DNA of 64,000 bases, taken from NCBI RefSeq assembly GCF_009709575.1, contig NZ_WIXO01000001.1, forward strand, positions 2,482,001 to 2,546,000, given 5' to 3'. The position numbers were made by a program, and so were the translations under genes. Positions 18,333 to 26,535 of the stretch are shown here, piece after piece; the first letter of the stretch is position 1; every line of letters starts with the position of its first letter. The notes beneath the pieces were generated by a model that worked only from the letters and a program-made list of their open reading frames with translations, was not told where the DNA came from and made no database searches. The stretch is from Streptomyces taklimakanensis. Lineage in GTDB: Bacteria; Actinomycetota; Actinomycetes; Streptomycetales; Streptomycetaceae.

Positions 18333-19301
18333 ATGCGCGAACCGTACCCGTCGATCGAGCCGTACGAGACGGGCATGCTCGACGTCGGCGACGGCGACCT
18401 CGTGTACTGGGAGGCCTGCGGCAACCCGGACGGCAAACCCGCCCTGGTCGTCCACGGCGGGCCGGGCTCCGGCCGCGGGGCGGGCGCCCGCCGTCTGTTC
18501 GACCCCGACCGGTACCGCGTGGTGCTGTTCGACCAGCGCGGTTGCGGCCGCAGCACCCCGCACGCGAGCGACCCGGCCACCGATCTGCGGAACAACACCA
18601 CCTGGCACCTGGTCTCGGACATGGAGCGGCTGCGCGAGCACCTGGGCGTCGACCGCTGGCTGCTGTACGGCGGCTCGTGGGGCTCCACACTGCTGCTGGC
18701 CTACGCGGAGCGGCACCCGGAGCGGGTGTCGCAGATCGTGATCTCCGGCGTCACCACCACCCGCCGCTCGGAGATCGACTGGCTCTACCGGGGCGTGGCC
18801 CGCTTCCTCCCCGAACAGTGGGAGCGCTTCGTGGCCGGGGTGCCGGACGCGCCGCGCGACGGCGACATCACCGAGCTGCTGGGGGCGTACGCACGGCTGA
18901 TGGAGCATCCGGACGCCGCGGTGCGGGAGAAGGCCGCCGACGACTGGTGCGCCTGGGAGGACGCGGTACTCTCCGGCGAGCCGTACACCGGGCCCGCCCC
19001 GTTCGGCGGCCGCCCCTCGGCCGCCCGGCTCGCCCTGGTGCGGATCTGCGCCCACTACTTCTCGCACGGCGCGTGGCTGGAGGAGGGCGCGCTGCTGCGC
19101 GAGGCCGGACGGCTGGCGGGCATTCCGGGGGTGCTGGTCCACGGCCGGCTCGATCTGAGCAGCCCCCTGGAGACGGCGTGGGAGCTGGCCCGCGCCTGGC
19201 CGGACGCGGAGCTGACCGTCGTCGGCTCCGAGGGCCACCTCGGCGGCACCGCCACCCTCGCCCACGTCCTGGAGGCGCTGGACGGCTTCGCCCGGCGGTG
19301 A
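18333..19301 (+). CDS. pip: Proline iminopeptidase (alpha/beta hydrolase, S33)
   Basis: A 322-residue alpha/beta hydrolase of peptidase family S33. Motifs: oxyanion HGGPGSGRG near residue 45, FDQRGCGRSTPH near residue 67 (the DQRGxGxS of prolyl aminopeptidases), nucleophile elbow GGSWGSTL near residue 112, and late Asp (HGRLDLSSP) and His (SEGHLGG). It removes N-terminal proline from peptides in the cytoplasm. ATG at 18333 with GGGAGGA upstream. Substrate range is inferred from the family. Confidence 0.87.
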   Translation: MREPYPSIEPYETGMLDVGDGDLVYWEACGNPDGKPALVVHGGPGSGRGAGARRLFDPDRYRVVLFDQRGCGRSTPHASDPATDLRNNTTWHLVSDMERLREHLGVDRWLLYGGSWGSTLLLAYAERHPERVSQIVISGVTTTRRSEIDWLYRGVARFLPEQWERFVAGVPDAPRDGDITELLGAYARLMEHPDAAVREKAADDWCAWEDAVLSGEPYTGPAPFGGRPSAARLALVRICAHYFSHGAWLEEGALLREAGRLAGIPGVLVHGRLDLSSPLETAWELARAWPDAELTVVGSEGHLGGTATLAHVLEALDGFARR

Positions 19302-19368
19302 CGGCGCGCGGCCCGTCGGCGCGCCGGTCCGTCGGCCCGTCGGCCCGTCGGCTCCGGGGCGGCAGCCC

Positions 19369-20640
19369 TCAACGTCCCGTCGACTCCGCCGGACGGGGCG
19401 GGTCCGACGCCGAGGCCCCGCCCCGGCGCCGCTCACCGCGCGCCGGACCGACGGGAGCCGGGGACGTCGTCCGGTGTCCCGCGCGCCCTTCCCGGCGCAG
19501 TCGCCACGCCGCGTACCCCAGCAGGGCCAGGCCCAGGAGCGGGTAGGGGGAGGCGAGGGGCTGCTGCCACCAGGGCAGGTGGAGGTCGAGGTCGCCGGAG
19601 TGCGGGACGAGCCAGTGGGTGCGGGCCGTGAAGAGCACGGCGACGGCGGCCGCGGCGTACGGCGGCCACCGCCGGCCGGACGGGGCGCCGCCCAGCACGG
19701 CGAGCAGCGGCACGCACCACACCCAGTGGTGGGACCAACTGATCGGGGAGACCAGCAGCGCCGTGCCGGCGACGGCCGACACCCCCCACGCCTCCCGTCC
19801 CCGCCGGTGCGCCGTGCGGGCCAGCCACAGGCCCGCGAGTCCGACGAACGCCGCGGGCACCGCCCACCACAGGCCGGGCTCGGGGGTGTGGAGGAGACGG
19901 GCGAGGAGCCCCTGGAGCGACTGGTTGTCGACGATCCACGCCTTGCCGACGCGCCCGGTCTCGAACATCCGCCGCGCCCAGAAGTCGACGCTCGCGCCGG
20001 GCAGGGCGACCGCTCCCAGCGCCACCGTCCCGGCGAAGCCGGCCAGCGCGGTCAGCCCGGACCGGACGCGGCCGGTCACCAGCAGGTGGACGGCGAAGAT
20101 CGCGGGGGTGAGCTTGATGCCGGCCGCGACGCCGATGGCCAGTCCCTTGCCGCGCGCCCCCTCCGGACGCGTCAGGTCCCACAGCACCAGGCAGGCCAGC
20201 GCGAGGTTGATCTGGCCGAACAGCACGGTCTGGAAGACCGGTTCCAGCCACACGCCGAGCGCCGTGGCGGCCATCAGCGGCAGGGGGGCCGTCCGCCGCC
20301 CGGCCAGCCGCAGGGAGAAGTGGATCAGCAGGGCGAGCAGGACGACGTTGCCGACCGCGAAGAGCGCCTGGGCGACGGGCAGCGGCGACACGGCGACGGG
20401 GACGAACAGCAGCGCGGCGAAGGGCGGATAGGTGGCGGGCAGCTCCCACTCGGTGACGGTGAAGCCGTACAGGTCGGTGCCCTCGACGACGGCCCGGCCC
20501 TCGGCACGGTAGACGAGGAGGTCCACCAGGGGGTTGGGCTGTGCCGCGCAGAGCACCGCGAGGGCGGCGAGGGAGACGGCGAGCAGGGTGACGACCGCGT
20601 ACGCGCGCCGGCTGCCGGTGGGTAGGGACACGGCTGCCAC
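19369..20640 (-). CDS. GT87-type polyprenol-phosphate-mannose mannosyltransferase
   Basis: A 423-residue polytopic membrane protein with about ten hydrophobic helices, matching the DUF2029/GT87 family of alpha-mannosyltransferases that use polyprenyl-phosphate mannose outside the membrane. The acidic residues of the first loop (NPLVDLLVYRAEGRAVVEGTDLYGF) and the region TYPPFAALLFVPVA are typical, as is GINLALACLVLWDL-like helix 4-5. The tail is basic and Ser/Pro-rich. GTG at 20640 with AGGAGG seven bases upstream. It is the last core gene before the halogenase island, separated from it by 78 bases. Confidence 0.8.
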   Translation of the reverse strand: MAAVSLPTGSRRAYAVVTLLAVSLAALAVLCAAQPNPLVDLLVYRAEGRAVVEGTDLYGFTVTEWELPATYPPFAALLFVPVAVSPLPVAQALFAVGNVVLLALLIHFSLRLAGRRTAPLPLMAATALGVWLEPVFQTVLFGQINLALACLVLWDLTRPEGARGKGLAIGVAAGIKLTPAIFAVHLLVTGRVRSGLTALAGFAGTVALGAVALPGASVDFWARRMFETGRVGKAWIVDNQSLQGLLARLLHTPEPGLWWAVPAAFVGLAGLWLARTAHRRGREAWGVSAVAGTALLVSPISWSHHWVWCVPLLAVLGGAPSGRRWPPYAAAAVAVLFTARTHWLVPHSGDLDLHLPWWQQPLASPYPLLGLALLGYAAWRLRREGRAGHRTTSPAPVGPARGERRRGGASASDPPRPAESTGR

Positions 20641-20718
20641 CCGGCCGCCTCCTGGTGTCGTGCGGAATCCCGTTCCCGCCCCGTCCGGAGGTCGCCGGGC
20701 GGGGCGGGAAGAGTCACC

Positions 20719-21492
20719 CTAGCGGGCTCGCGCCCCCCGGTCGTCGGCGGCCGGGGGGCGGACCGGTCCCACCGGACGGCCCACCGGCGCCAGCCGCGCG
20801 GCGACCGTCTCGGCCAGCTTCTCCGCCTGCTCGTCCAGGTAGAAGTGGTCGCCCGGGATCCGGACGACCTCCGCGTCCGCCACGGTGCTGAGCCGCCAGT
20901 TCTCCAGTTGCGCCTCGGTGAAGGCGTCCTTCGTCCCGCAGCACACCACGATGGGGTTCTCGACCACCGTGCGGCCGTACGTGCGCACGAAGGAGTCGCA
21001 CACGGCGAAGTCCGCCCGCAGCAGCCGCGCGGTGCGTGCCCGCAGTTCCTCGTGGGCCAGTACCTGCGGGGCGATGCCGCCGAAGCGGCTCGCCGTCGCC
21101 AGGATCCGCTCGTCGTCGGCCTCCAGGGGGTCGCCCTCGAAGAGCGGCACCGCGTGGTACGGCCCGGCGTTGGCCGACGCGAACAGCAGCTCGCACCAGG
21201 CCTCGCCCGCGACCCTCTCCAGCCGCGCGGCCAGCGCCAACCCCAGGTAGGCACCCATGCTGTGTCCGAGGATCGCGAACCCGCCCCGCACACCGGACCG
21301 GGCCACCTGCCCGGCCAGGTCGTCCACCGCGTCCTGCGCCGTGGTCACCGGTTCCTCCCGCCAGCGCCTGCCGCGTCCGGGCAGTTCCAGCGGGAGGGGT
21401 TCGACGGACGAGGGGAGCGTGCGGACGACTTCGGAGAAGACCTGCGCGGAACCACCGGAGTGGTGCAGCAGGAACAGCGGATGGGACGACAT
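20719..21492 (-). CDS. Type II thioesterase of the chlorothreonine island
   Basis: A 257-residue stand-alone thioesterase. Motifs: opening LLHHSGGSAQVF, nucleophile elbow LGHSMGAY with Ser78, Asp in GTKDAFTEAQ and catalytic His in IPGDHFYLDEQ. Type II thioesterases release acyl groups from carrier proteins; here the likely job is to release chlorinated threonine from the carrier protein encoded upstream. ATG at 21492 has GGAGGT six bases upstream, better than for the two preceding genes. It is the last gene of the island operon, 17 bases after the exporter gene. An editing (error-correcting) role instead of product release is possible. Confidence 0.87.
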   Translation of the reverse strand: MSSHPLFLLHHSGGSAQVFSEVVRTLPSSVEPLPLELPGRGRRWREEPVTTAQDAVDDLAGQVARSGVRGGFAILGHSMGAYLGLALAARLERVAGEAWCELLFASANAGPYHAVPLFEGDPLEADDERILATASRFGGIAPQVLAHEELRARTARLLRADFAVCDSFVRTYGRTVVENPIVVCCGTKDAFTEAQLENWRLSTVADAEVVRIPGDHFYLDEQAEKLAETVAARLAPVGRPVGPVRPPAADDRGARAR

Positions 21493-21509
21493 GGTGCCAC
21501 CTCCGTCAG

Positions 21510-22487
21510 CTACTGGGCCCGGCGGGAGCGTGCGTCCACCCAACGGCCGGTCACCGCCGACACCAGCACCAGTCCGCCGCCGAGGAGTTGGAGGGGACCC
21601 AGGTGTTCGTTGAGGAGGAGCACCGCGAACACCGCGGCGAAGAACGGTTCCGTGGACAGCACCAGCCCCACCCTGGTGGGACTGGACACCCGAGCGGCGT
21701 GCAGTTGCGCGAGGAAGGCGAAGGCCGTGCCCGCCACCCCCAGGTAGACGATGACCAACCACGCGTTGCCGGGGAGCTGGGTCATCTGTTGCCACGACCG
21801 CCCCGGCTGGACGAGGGAGAGCAGGAGCCCGCCGAGGGCCACCACCCACAGCTCGATCGCGGTCACCCGCAGGAGGGATACCGGTCTCCCCTTCGTGCGG
21901 GATCCGAAGAGCACGATCTGCCAGGCCCTGATCAGCGCCGCGGCCAGGATGATGAGGTCTCCGCTGCGGACGGACAGCCCCTCGTTGAGGGTGAGCAGGG
22001 CGCAGCCGGTCAGGGACAGCAGCGTCAGCGGATAGATGCTCCGGGCGACCGCCACCCGGAGGAACAGCCGCTCGAACAGGGGTACCAACATCACCGACAG
22101 GGCGATCAGGAACCCGGCGTTCGAGGCGAGGGTGTAGCGAACACCCAGTGTTTCGAGGAAGAGGATGGCGAACAGCAGGCCGCCGAACAGACAGCCGAGC
22201 ATCAGCTCGTCCCGGCTGGTCTGTCGCCACAGGTGCAGCGACAGCACGGTGATGGCCAGGGCGCCGAGCGCGAAGCGGAGGAAGAGGAAGAGGGGGACGG
22301 AGAGGTACTGGCCCATCCACTGCATGGCCACGTACGTGGAGCCCCAGACGATCGCCACGCCCAACACGCCTAAGTCGGCGCCCCAGGTCCTCCGTGTCGG
22401 CCGCCCTCGCTCGGTCGACGTGCCGGTCGCGGCCTTGGCGTCCGGTGCGTCGACGGCGCCGTTCGCTCGGGCGTCAGGCGTGCTCAA
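21510..22487 (-). CDS. EamA-family (DMT) exporter, probable amino-acid efflux
   Basis: A 325-residue drug/metabolite transporter with ten hydrophobic helices and two EamA repeats (first begins LGVLGVAIVWGSTYVAMQWM, second VVALGGLLLSLVQ with LVIVYLGVAGTAFAFLAQ and EPFFAAVFAVLLLNEHLG). RhtA-type EamA proteins export threonine and homoserine, so export of a chlorinated threonine is a natural inference. The start is TTG at 22487, lying 14 bases inside the editing gene upstream; no other start codon is available before the first helix. Its overlap shows it belongs to the island operon. Confidence 0.85.
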   Translation of the reverse strand: MSTPDARANGAVDAPDAKAATGTSTERGRPTRRTWGADLGVLGVAIVWGSTYVAMQWMGQYLSVPLFLFLRFALGALAITVLSLHLWRQTSRDELMLGCLFGGLLFAILFLETLGVRYTLASNAGFLIALSVMLVPLFERLFLRVAVARSIYPLTLLSLTGCALLTLNEGLSVRSGDLIILAAALIRAWQIVLFGSRTKGRPVSLLRVTAIELWVVALGGLLLSLVQPGRSWQQMTQLPGNAWLVIVYLGVAGTAFAFLAQLHAARVSSPTRVGLVLSTEPFFAAVFAVLLLNEHLGPLQLLGGGLVLVSAVTGRWVDARSRRAQ

Positions 22488-23130
22488 CCGTGTAACCCAC
22501 CTTCAGGACACCGCCCTTGACCTTGACCGACCGCAGGGAGAAACCGGCGAGCTCCCCCAGCGAGGCGACGTGCGTGCCGCCGCAGGGGTCCTCGTGCATT
22601 CCGTCGACGGTGACGACGCGCAGGTCGCCGCGCGTCTCCGCGTACACCTTCCGGTCGGCCTCGATGGCCTGGCGGGTCTTCTCCTCCACCTCGGCCGCCA
22701 GCCGCTGCAGGTCGGGCTTCTCCTCGCCGGCGTCGAACTCGATCCGGGCCTGCCCGGGGAAGTGGTTGCTCACGCGGTGGCGGAAGCCCATGGCCCTGAC
22801 GAACCCGTCCACGACGTGGCCGCAGGTGTGCAGGGCCGCGTGGCGCAGGCGCAGGTCGCCGTCGATGGCGCTGGTGACCTCGTCACCCACCGCGAACTCG
22901 CGTTCGCAGGACAGGCGCACGACGTGCTCGGTGGCCTCGGCGTCCCTGAACGGACGCGCGGGTGCCTGGTCGACGGTCCCCAGGTCGCTGGGCTGACCGC
23001 CGCCCTGGGGGTGGAAGATGTTGTCCTCGAGGGTGACCCAGGGCCCCAGGTCGCTGCGACCGGCTTCGACCACCCGCGTGGTGGCGGTGAAGCGGTAGGT
23101 GTCTTCCAGGTAGATGTGATGTTGCAACAA
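22474..23130 (-). CDS. AlaX-type tRNA-editing protein (probable self-protection)
   Basis: A 218-residue free-standing editing protein of the AlaRS/ThrRS second-additional-domain superfamily. Visible: FHPQGGGQPSDLG at 39-51 (AlaX hallmark), zinc ligands His97 and His101 (HxxxH in RHAALHTCGH), and Cys183 and His187 (CGGTH). Such enzymes hydrolyse mischarged aminoacyl-tRNA. In this operon it probably clears tRNA charged with the chlorinated threonine, protecting the producer; that is inference. The N-terminus is set at tandem TTG codons (23130 or 23127) with GGAGG five bases before the first; no ATG or GTG is in frame there. A strong hairpin lies upstream, after the halogenase gene. Confidence 0.87.
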   Translation of the reverse strand: MLQHHIYLEDTYRFTATTRVVEAGRSDLGPWVTLEDNIFHPQGGGQPSDLGTVDQAPARPFRDAEATEHVVRLSCEREFAVGDEVTSAIDGDLRLRHAALHTCGHVVDGFVRAMGFRHRVSNHFPGQARIEFDAGEEKPDLQRLAAEVEEKTRQAIEADRKVYAETRGDLRVVTVDGMHEDPCGGTHVASLGELAGFSLRSVKVKGGVLKVGYTVEHA

Positions 23131-23165
23131 CGGTGCCTCCGGGGCCTGAAAAACGGTTCTCGTCG

Positions 23166-23203
23166 TCCGGGGACGGGGCGTCACGGACCGCCCCGTCCCC
23201 GGA
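23166..23203 (-). terminator. Hairpin between halogenase and editing gene (attenuating terminator)
   Basis: A perfect 15-bp GC-rich stem (left arm TCCGGGGACGGGGCG) with an 8-base loop lies ten bases after the halogenase stop. On the minus strand it is followed twelve bases later by five T residues (23149-23153). This looks like an intrinsic terminator inside the operon and would lower expression of the three downstream genes. Confidence 0.7.
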
Positions 23204-23213
23204 GGACAGCTTG

Positions 23214-24170
23214 TCAGAAACCGCGCGGTTCGAAGGTGAAACCCCGCCTGCTGGTCTTGGCGATGCGGTTGTGCCCGTACTCGTCCTTGCCGGAGACCAG
23301 GACGGCACCGTAGTTGTCCAGCGGGATGCCGCCGCCGTACTCGGCCACGGTGTCCGTGTCGGGGTAGATCCGGACCTGGGTGGGCACGTAGCGGGCGGCG
23401 AAGCCCATGCGGTAGTCCTTCTTGCTCCCGGTGTGGGGCAGCGAGGCGTGCATCAGCGTCGACCAGAAGATGACGCACTCACCGCGCTTCATCACCAGGG
23501 GGAAGGCCTGGGACTCGTCCGGCTGCCAGTTCGGGTCCTTCTGGAGCTGCCGGTAGTCGTAACCGAAGAAGCCGCGCTTGACCCCCTCCTTCTCACGGGC
23601 GTTGATGGCCTCGGGGTCGTACTCCATGGGCTTGGACTCGTCGTAGTTCATCTGCCGGTGGGTGCCGGGCATGAGCTGGAGGCAGCCGTTCTCCCTGGTG
23701 GAGTCGGTGAACGCCGTCCAGACGGTGATCGTGCCGCCGAAGGCCGGCTGCCCGTCCCGCGAGGGCCACAGGATCTGCGGCTTCTTGCTGGCGTTGGCGA
23801 AGGTCGCGGCCTGGTGCCAGTCCGTCCCCTCGTCACCGGGGTACTTGGGGAAGAACTCGGTGCGCCAGCACAGGACGTCGGGGCCGAGGATCGAGGCGAC
23901 GCGGTCGACGATCTCCGCCTTCATGATGTGCTCGGAGAGCAGGTCGACGTCGAGGTGACGGTCGTAGTTGGAGATGTTGGTGACGGCGCCCAGGGCGTCG
24001 TCGGGGTAGATCGCCAGGGAGCGGTCGGGCAGTTGGCGGCGGATGGTGTTCCACCGCTCCTCCATCTCCTCGGGCTCGTAGATCTTGATGGGCCCGATGA
24101 AGCCGTCCCGCTCGAACTGCTCCAGTTCCTGCGCGCTGAGCCTGTGGTCGGTCCGTTCCGTGGTCGCCAT
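23214..24170 (-). CDS. SyrB2-type nonheme Fe(II)/2-oxoglutarate halogenase
   Basis: A 318-residue member of the phytanoyl-CoA dioxygenase fold that matches SyrB2-like chlorinases along its length as I remember it ([46 protein letters not shown]). The decisive site is WHQAATF: His119-x-Ala121 replaces the His-x-Asp/Glu of hydroxylases, opening the iron site for chloride. The distal His is 241 and the 2-oxoglutarate Arg is 260, with the same 19-residue spacing as SyrB2. It should chlorinate the methyl group of carrier-bound threonine. ATG at 24170. The gene follows the carrier-protein gene by 132 bases. Confidence 0.94.
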   Translation of the reverse strand: MATTERTDHRLSAQELEQFERDGFIGPIKIYEPEEMEERWNTIRRQLPDRSLAIYPDDALGAVTNISNYDRHLDVDLLSEHIMKAEIVDRVASILGPDVLCWRTEFFPKYPGDEGTDWHQAATFANASKKPQILWPSRDGQPAFGGTITVWTAFTDSTRENGCLQLMPGTHRQMNYDESKPMEYDPEAINAREKEGVKRGFFGYDYRQLQKDPNWQPDESQAFPLVMKRGECVIFWSTLMHASLPHTGSKKDYRMGFAARYVPTQVRIYPDTDTVAEYGGGIPLDNYGAVLVSGKDEYGHNRIAKTSRRGFTFEPRGF

Positions 24171-24302
24171 GCGAGTGCGTCCTTCCAGATCGTTACCGTG
24201 GACTTGCCGTACAGGGCGTGCACGAACACATCGGTGGAGGTGGGGTGCGCGGGGGCGACGGCCGCCACCGACACGGCGGGGCCCCCGGAGCCGGATCGGC
24301 TC

Positions 24303-24557
24303 CTACGCGGCCCGGGCGGCCAGGTCGGCCGCGGCGTCCGCGAGGGTTCCCTCGAAGAGAACGCGCAGGTCGTAATCCTGGCCGAACCGCTCCTTGGCCA
24401 GGTTCCCCAGTTGGAGGGCGAGCATCGAGTGTCCGCCGAGGTCGAGGAAGTTGTCCTCGGCGCCGACCTCGGGGTCCTCCAGGAGTTCGGCGACCCACTC
24501 GACGGTCGCCCGCTGGACGCTCTCCTTCAGCGTGGATTCCTCCACTGCCTCCGGCAT
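24303..24557 (-). CDS. Stand-alone peptidyl carrier protein
   Basis: An 84-residue thiolation protein. LDLGGHSMLALQL places the phosphopantetheine-bearing serine at residue 44. Helix content and length are normal for a free carrier. ATG at 24557 lies four bases after the stop of the adenylation gene, with GGGAG about eight bases upstream. It would hold threonine as a thioester for the halogenase. A 7-bp hairpin (24287-24303) overlaps its stop. No phosphopantetheinyl transferase is nearby. Confidence 0.93.
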   Translation of the reverse strand: MPEAVEESTLKESVQRATVEWVAELLEDPEVGAEDNFLDLGGHSMLALQLGNLAKERFGQDYDLRVLFEGTLADAAADLAARAA

Positions 24558-24561
24558 CGGC

Positions 24562-26169
24562 TCATCTCCCTTCTTCGAAGATCCGGGCCACGGCGGCCCG
24601 ATCGATCTTTCCGTTGACGGTGCGGGGGAGCTCCGGGAGGCTCAGGTACCGCCCGGGCCGCATGTAGGACGGAAGGAGCCCCCCGACGTGCTCGCGCAGG
24701 GCCCGCGTGCCCGGTCCGTCGGCTCCGTCGGACGGGACGAGGGCGCACACCAGCCGGCTGTCCCCCGGCCCGAACTCGTGCACCCAGACCACCGCGTCGA
24801 CGACCCCGGGGTGCGCCCGCACGGCGCCCTCGATGTCGCTGAGTTCGATGCGGTGCCCGCGGAGCTTGACCTGCAGGTCGGCTCGGCCCCGGTAGACCAG
24901 GTCACCGTCGGGGCGGCGGCTGACCAGGTCGCCCGAGCGGTAGTAGCGCAGGCGCGCCCCGCCGTCGGGGGCGGGTCCGAGGGGGAAGCGGTCGGCGTTG
25001 AGGTCCGGCCGTTCGAGGTACCCCTCGGTGACCTGCGGCCCCGACAGCCACAGCTCCCCCACCTCGCCCGGTTCCGCGTCCCGCCCGTCCTCGGTGACCA
25101 CCCGGGCGACGAAGCCCGGCAGCGGCGGTCCGATCACCGACTCCTCGCCCGCCAGCTCCGCCCGGTCCCACTCCCGGAAGGTGGCGTGCACGGTCGTCTC
25201 GGTGATCCCGTACATGTTCACCAGGCGCGGCCGCTCGGTGCCGAAACGTTCCGCCCAAGGACGGACCGCGGCGGGGGTCAGCTTCTCCCCGCCGAAGACC
25301 ACGTACCGCAGGCGCGGCAGGTCCTCCCCCCGGCGCAGCGCGGCGTCGGCGAAGGCGCCGAAGGCCGTGGGGGTCTGGTTGAGCACGGTGATCCCCGCCT
25401 CCCGCACCACGCGCAGGTACCCGTCCGGGCTGCGCGCCGTCCAGTGCGGCAGCACCACCAGCTCCGCGCCGCACGAGAGCGCGCCCCAGATCTCCCACAC
25501 GGAGAAGTCGAACGCGACGGAGTGGAAGAGCAACCACCGGTCGTCCGGCCGGAAGGAGAACAGGCCCGAGGTGGACTCCAGCAGGGCCACCACACTGCCG
25601 TGGCGGACCGGGACGCCCTTGGGCCGCCCCGTCGTCCCGGAGGTGTAGATGACGTAGGCGATGTCGTCCGGGCCGGGAGCGTGGTCGTCCACCGCGGCGC
25701 CCCCGGACGCCTCCGCCAGGAGGAGTTTCGCCACGTCGTCCGTGCCGATCAGGGGCAGTCCGGACAGGCCGGACGGCGGCCCCTCCCCGGGATCGCCGAC
25801 GAAGGCCGTGACCCGGCTGTCGGAGAGGATGAACTCGTTGCGCGCCGGTGGGTTGCGGACGTCCAGTGGTACGTAGGCCGCTCCGATCCTGAGGATTCCC
25901 AGCATCGCGGCGACGACCTCGGCCCCGGGGGCCATGCGCAACGCGACGCGGTCGCCCCGCCTCACGCCCGCCGCCCACAGCCGTTCCGCCACCGCCCGGG
26001 ACCAGACGTCGAGAGCGGCGTAGGAGTATGTTTCGCCCTCGAAACTCAGTGCCTTCCCCAGCGGCCTCGCACGGGCCACCGAGACGAACAGATCGATCAG
26101 AGTTTCTCGTAAGTCCCCGTCCCCTTCCGCGGAAGGGGAGGACGAGGGATGTGACACAGCACCGAACAC
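24562..26169 (-). CDS. Stand-alone threonine adenylation enzyme (NRPS A domain)
   Basis: A protein of about 535 residues with all adenylation cores: A3 YTSGTTGRPKGVP, A4 FDFSVWEIW, A5 NMYGITETTVHATF, A7 YRSGDLV, A8 GRADLQVKLRGHRIEL and A10 NGKIDR. Aligning by eye to GrsA, the pocket code is D-F-W-N-V-G-M-V-H-K; the threonine code is DFWNIGMVHK, so one conservative change. It activates threonine and loads the adjacent carrier protein; no condensation domain is present. The start is uncertain: GTG at 26169 (GGGGAC just upstream) or GTG at 26157. A TTA leucine codon is at codon 20 (26110-26112), which suggests bldA dependence. It is the first gene of the minus-strand island operon. Confidence 0.92.
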   Translation of the reverse strand: MFGAVSHPSSSPSAEGDGDLRETLIDLFVSVARARPLGKALSFEGETYSYAALDVWSRAVAERLWAAGVRRGDRVALRMAPGAEVVAAMLGILRIGAAYVPLDVRNPPARNEFILSDSRVTAFVGDPGEGPPSGLSGLPLIGTDDVAKLLLAEASGGAAVDDHAPGPDDIAYVIYTSGTTGRPKGVPVRHGSVVALLESTSGLFSFRPDDRWLLFHSVAFDFSVWEIWGALSCGAELVVLPHWTARSPDGYLRVVREAGITVLNQTPTAFGAFADAALRRGEDLPRLRYVVFGGEKLTPAAVRPWAERFGTERPRLVNMYGITETTVHATFREWDRAELAGEESVIGPPLPGFVARVVTEDGRDAEPGEVGELWLSGPQVTEGYLERPDLNADRFPLGPAPDGGARLRYYRSGDLVSRRPDGDLVYRGRADLQVKLRGHRIELSDIEGAVRAHPGVVDAVVWVHEFGPGDSRLVCALVPSDGADGPGTRALREHVGGLLPSYMRPGRYLSLPELPRTVNGKIDRAAVARIFEEGR

Positions 26170-26535
26170 AACTGTCCCCAAACCCGTGGTTGTGGCGAAG
26201 TGGTGGATGATCGTGCTTGTCCCTTGGCGAATGCCGCCGTCATGCTTACACAGCGCATGCGGGTCGACGCAATAGGCCACCGAAATGTGACGGTGATCAC
26301 ACCCCTTACGGAAGCCCGCGTTCCGTGATTCACTCTCCTGCCGGGAGGGGATCGACGCTCCCGCTCCAGCCCTGCCGAACGACGCGAAAGGCGCGTCCGG
26401 GCGCTTCCGCCCGGCTTCTCCGCGCTCCCCGTCCGACTCCGACCGTCCGGGCCGTCCCCACCGAGGCCCGACGACAGCTCGGCGACAGAACGTGCGACAT
26501 CCATCCACTTCCGCAGTCGATGGGATCTGACGACG
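26170..26535. other. Divergent control region between adenylation gene and antiporter
   Basis: About 365 bases, visibly richer in A+T than the flanking genes, with no supported gene. It must hold the promoters of both the minus-strand biosynthetic operon and the plus-strand antiporter. I see no convincing -10/-35 pair. An AAATGTGACGGTGATCACA-like stretch at about 26285-26303 is the most operator-like piece. Confidence 0.5.

Noticed and set aside
23214..24170. Reading this gene as an ordinary phytanoyl-CoA hydroxylase
   Set aside because: The iron site has His-x-Ala and the flanking sequence follows SyrB2-type halogenases; hydroxylases need an acidic residue there.
20719..26169. A conventional nonribosomal peptide cluster
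   Set aside because: There is only one adenylation protein and one carrier, no condensation domain and no modular synthetase, so a peptide product is not supported.
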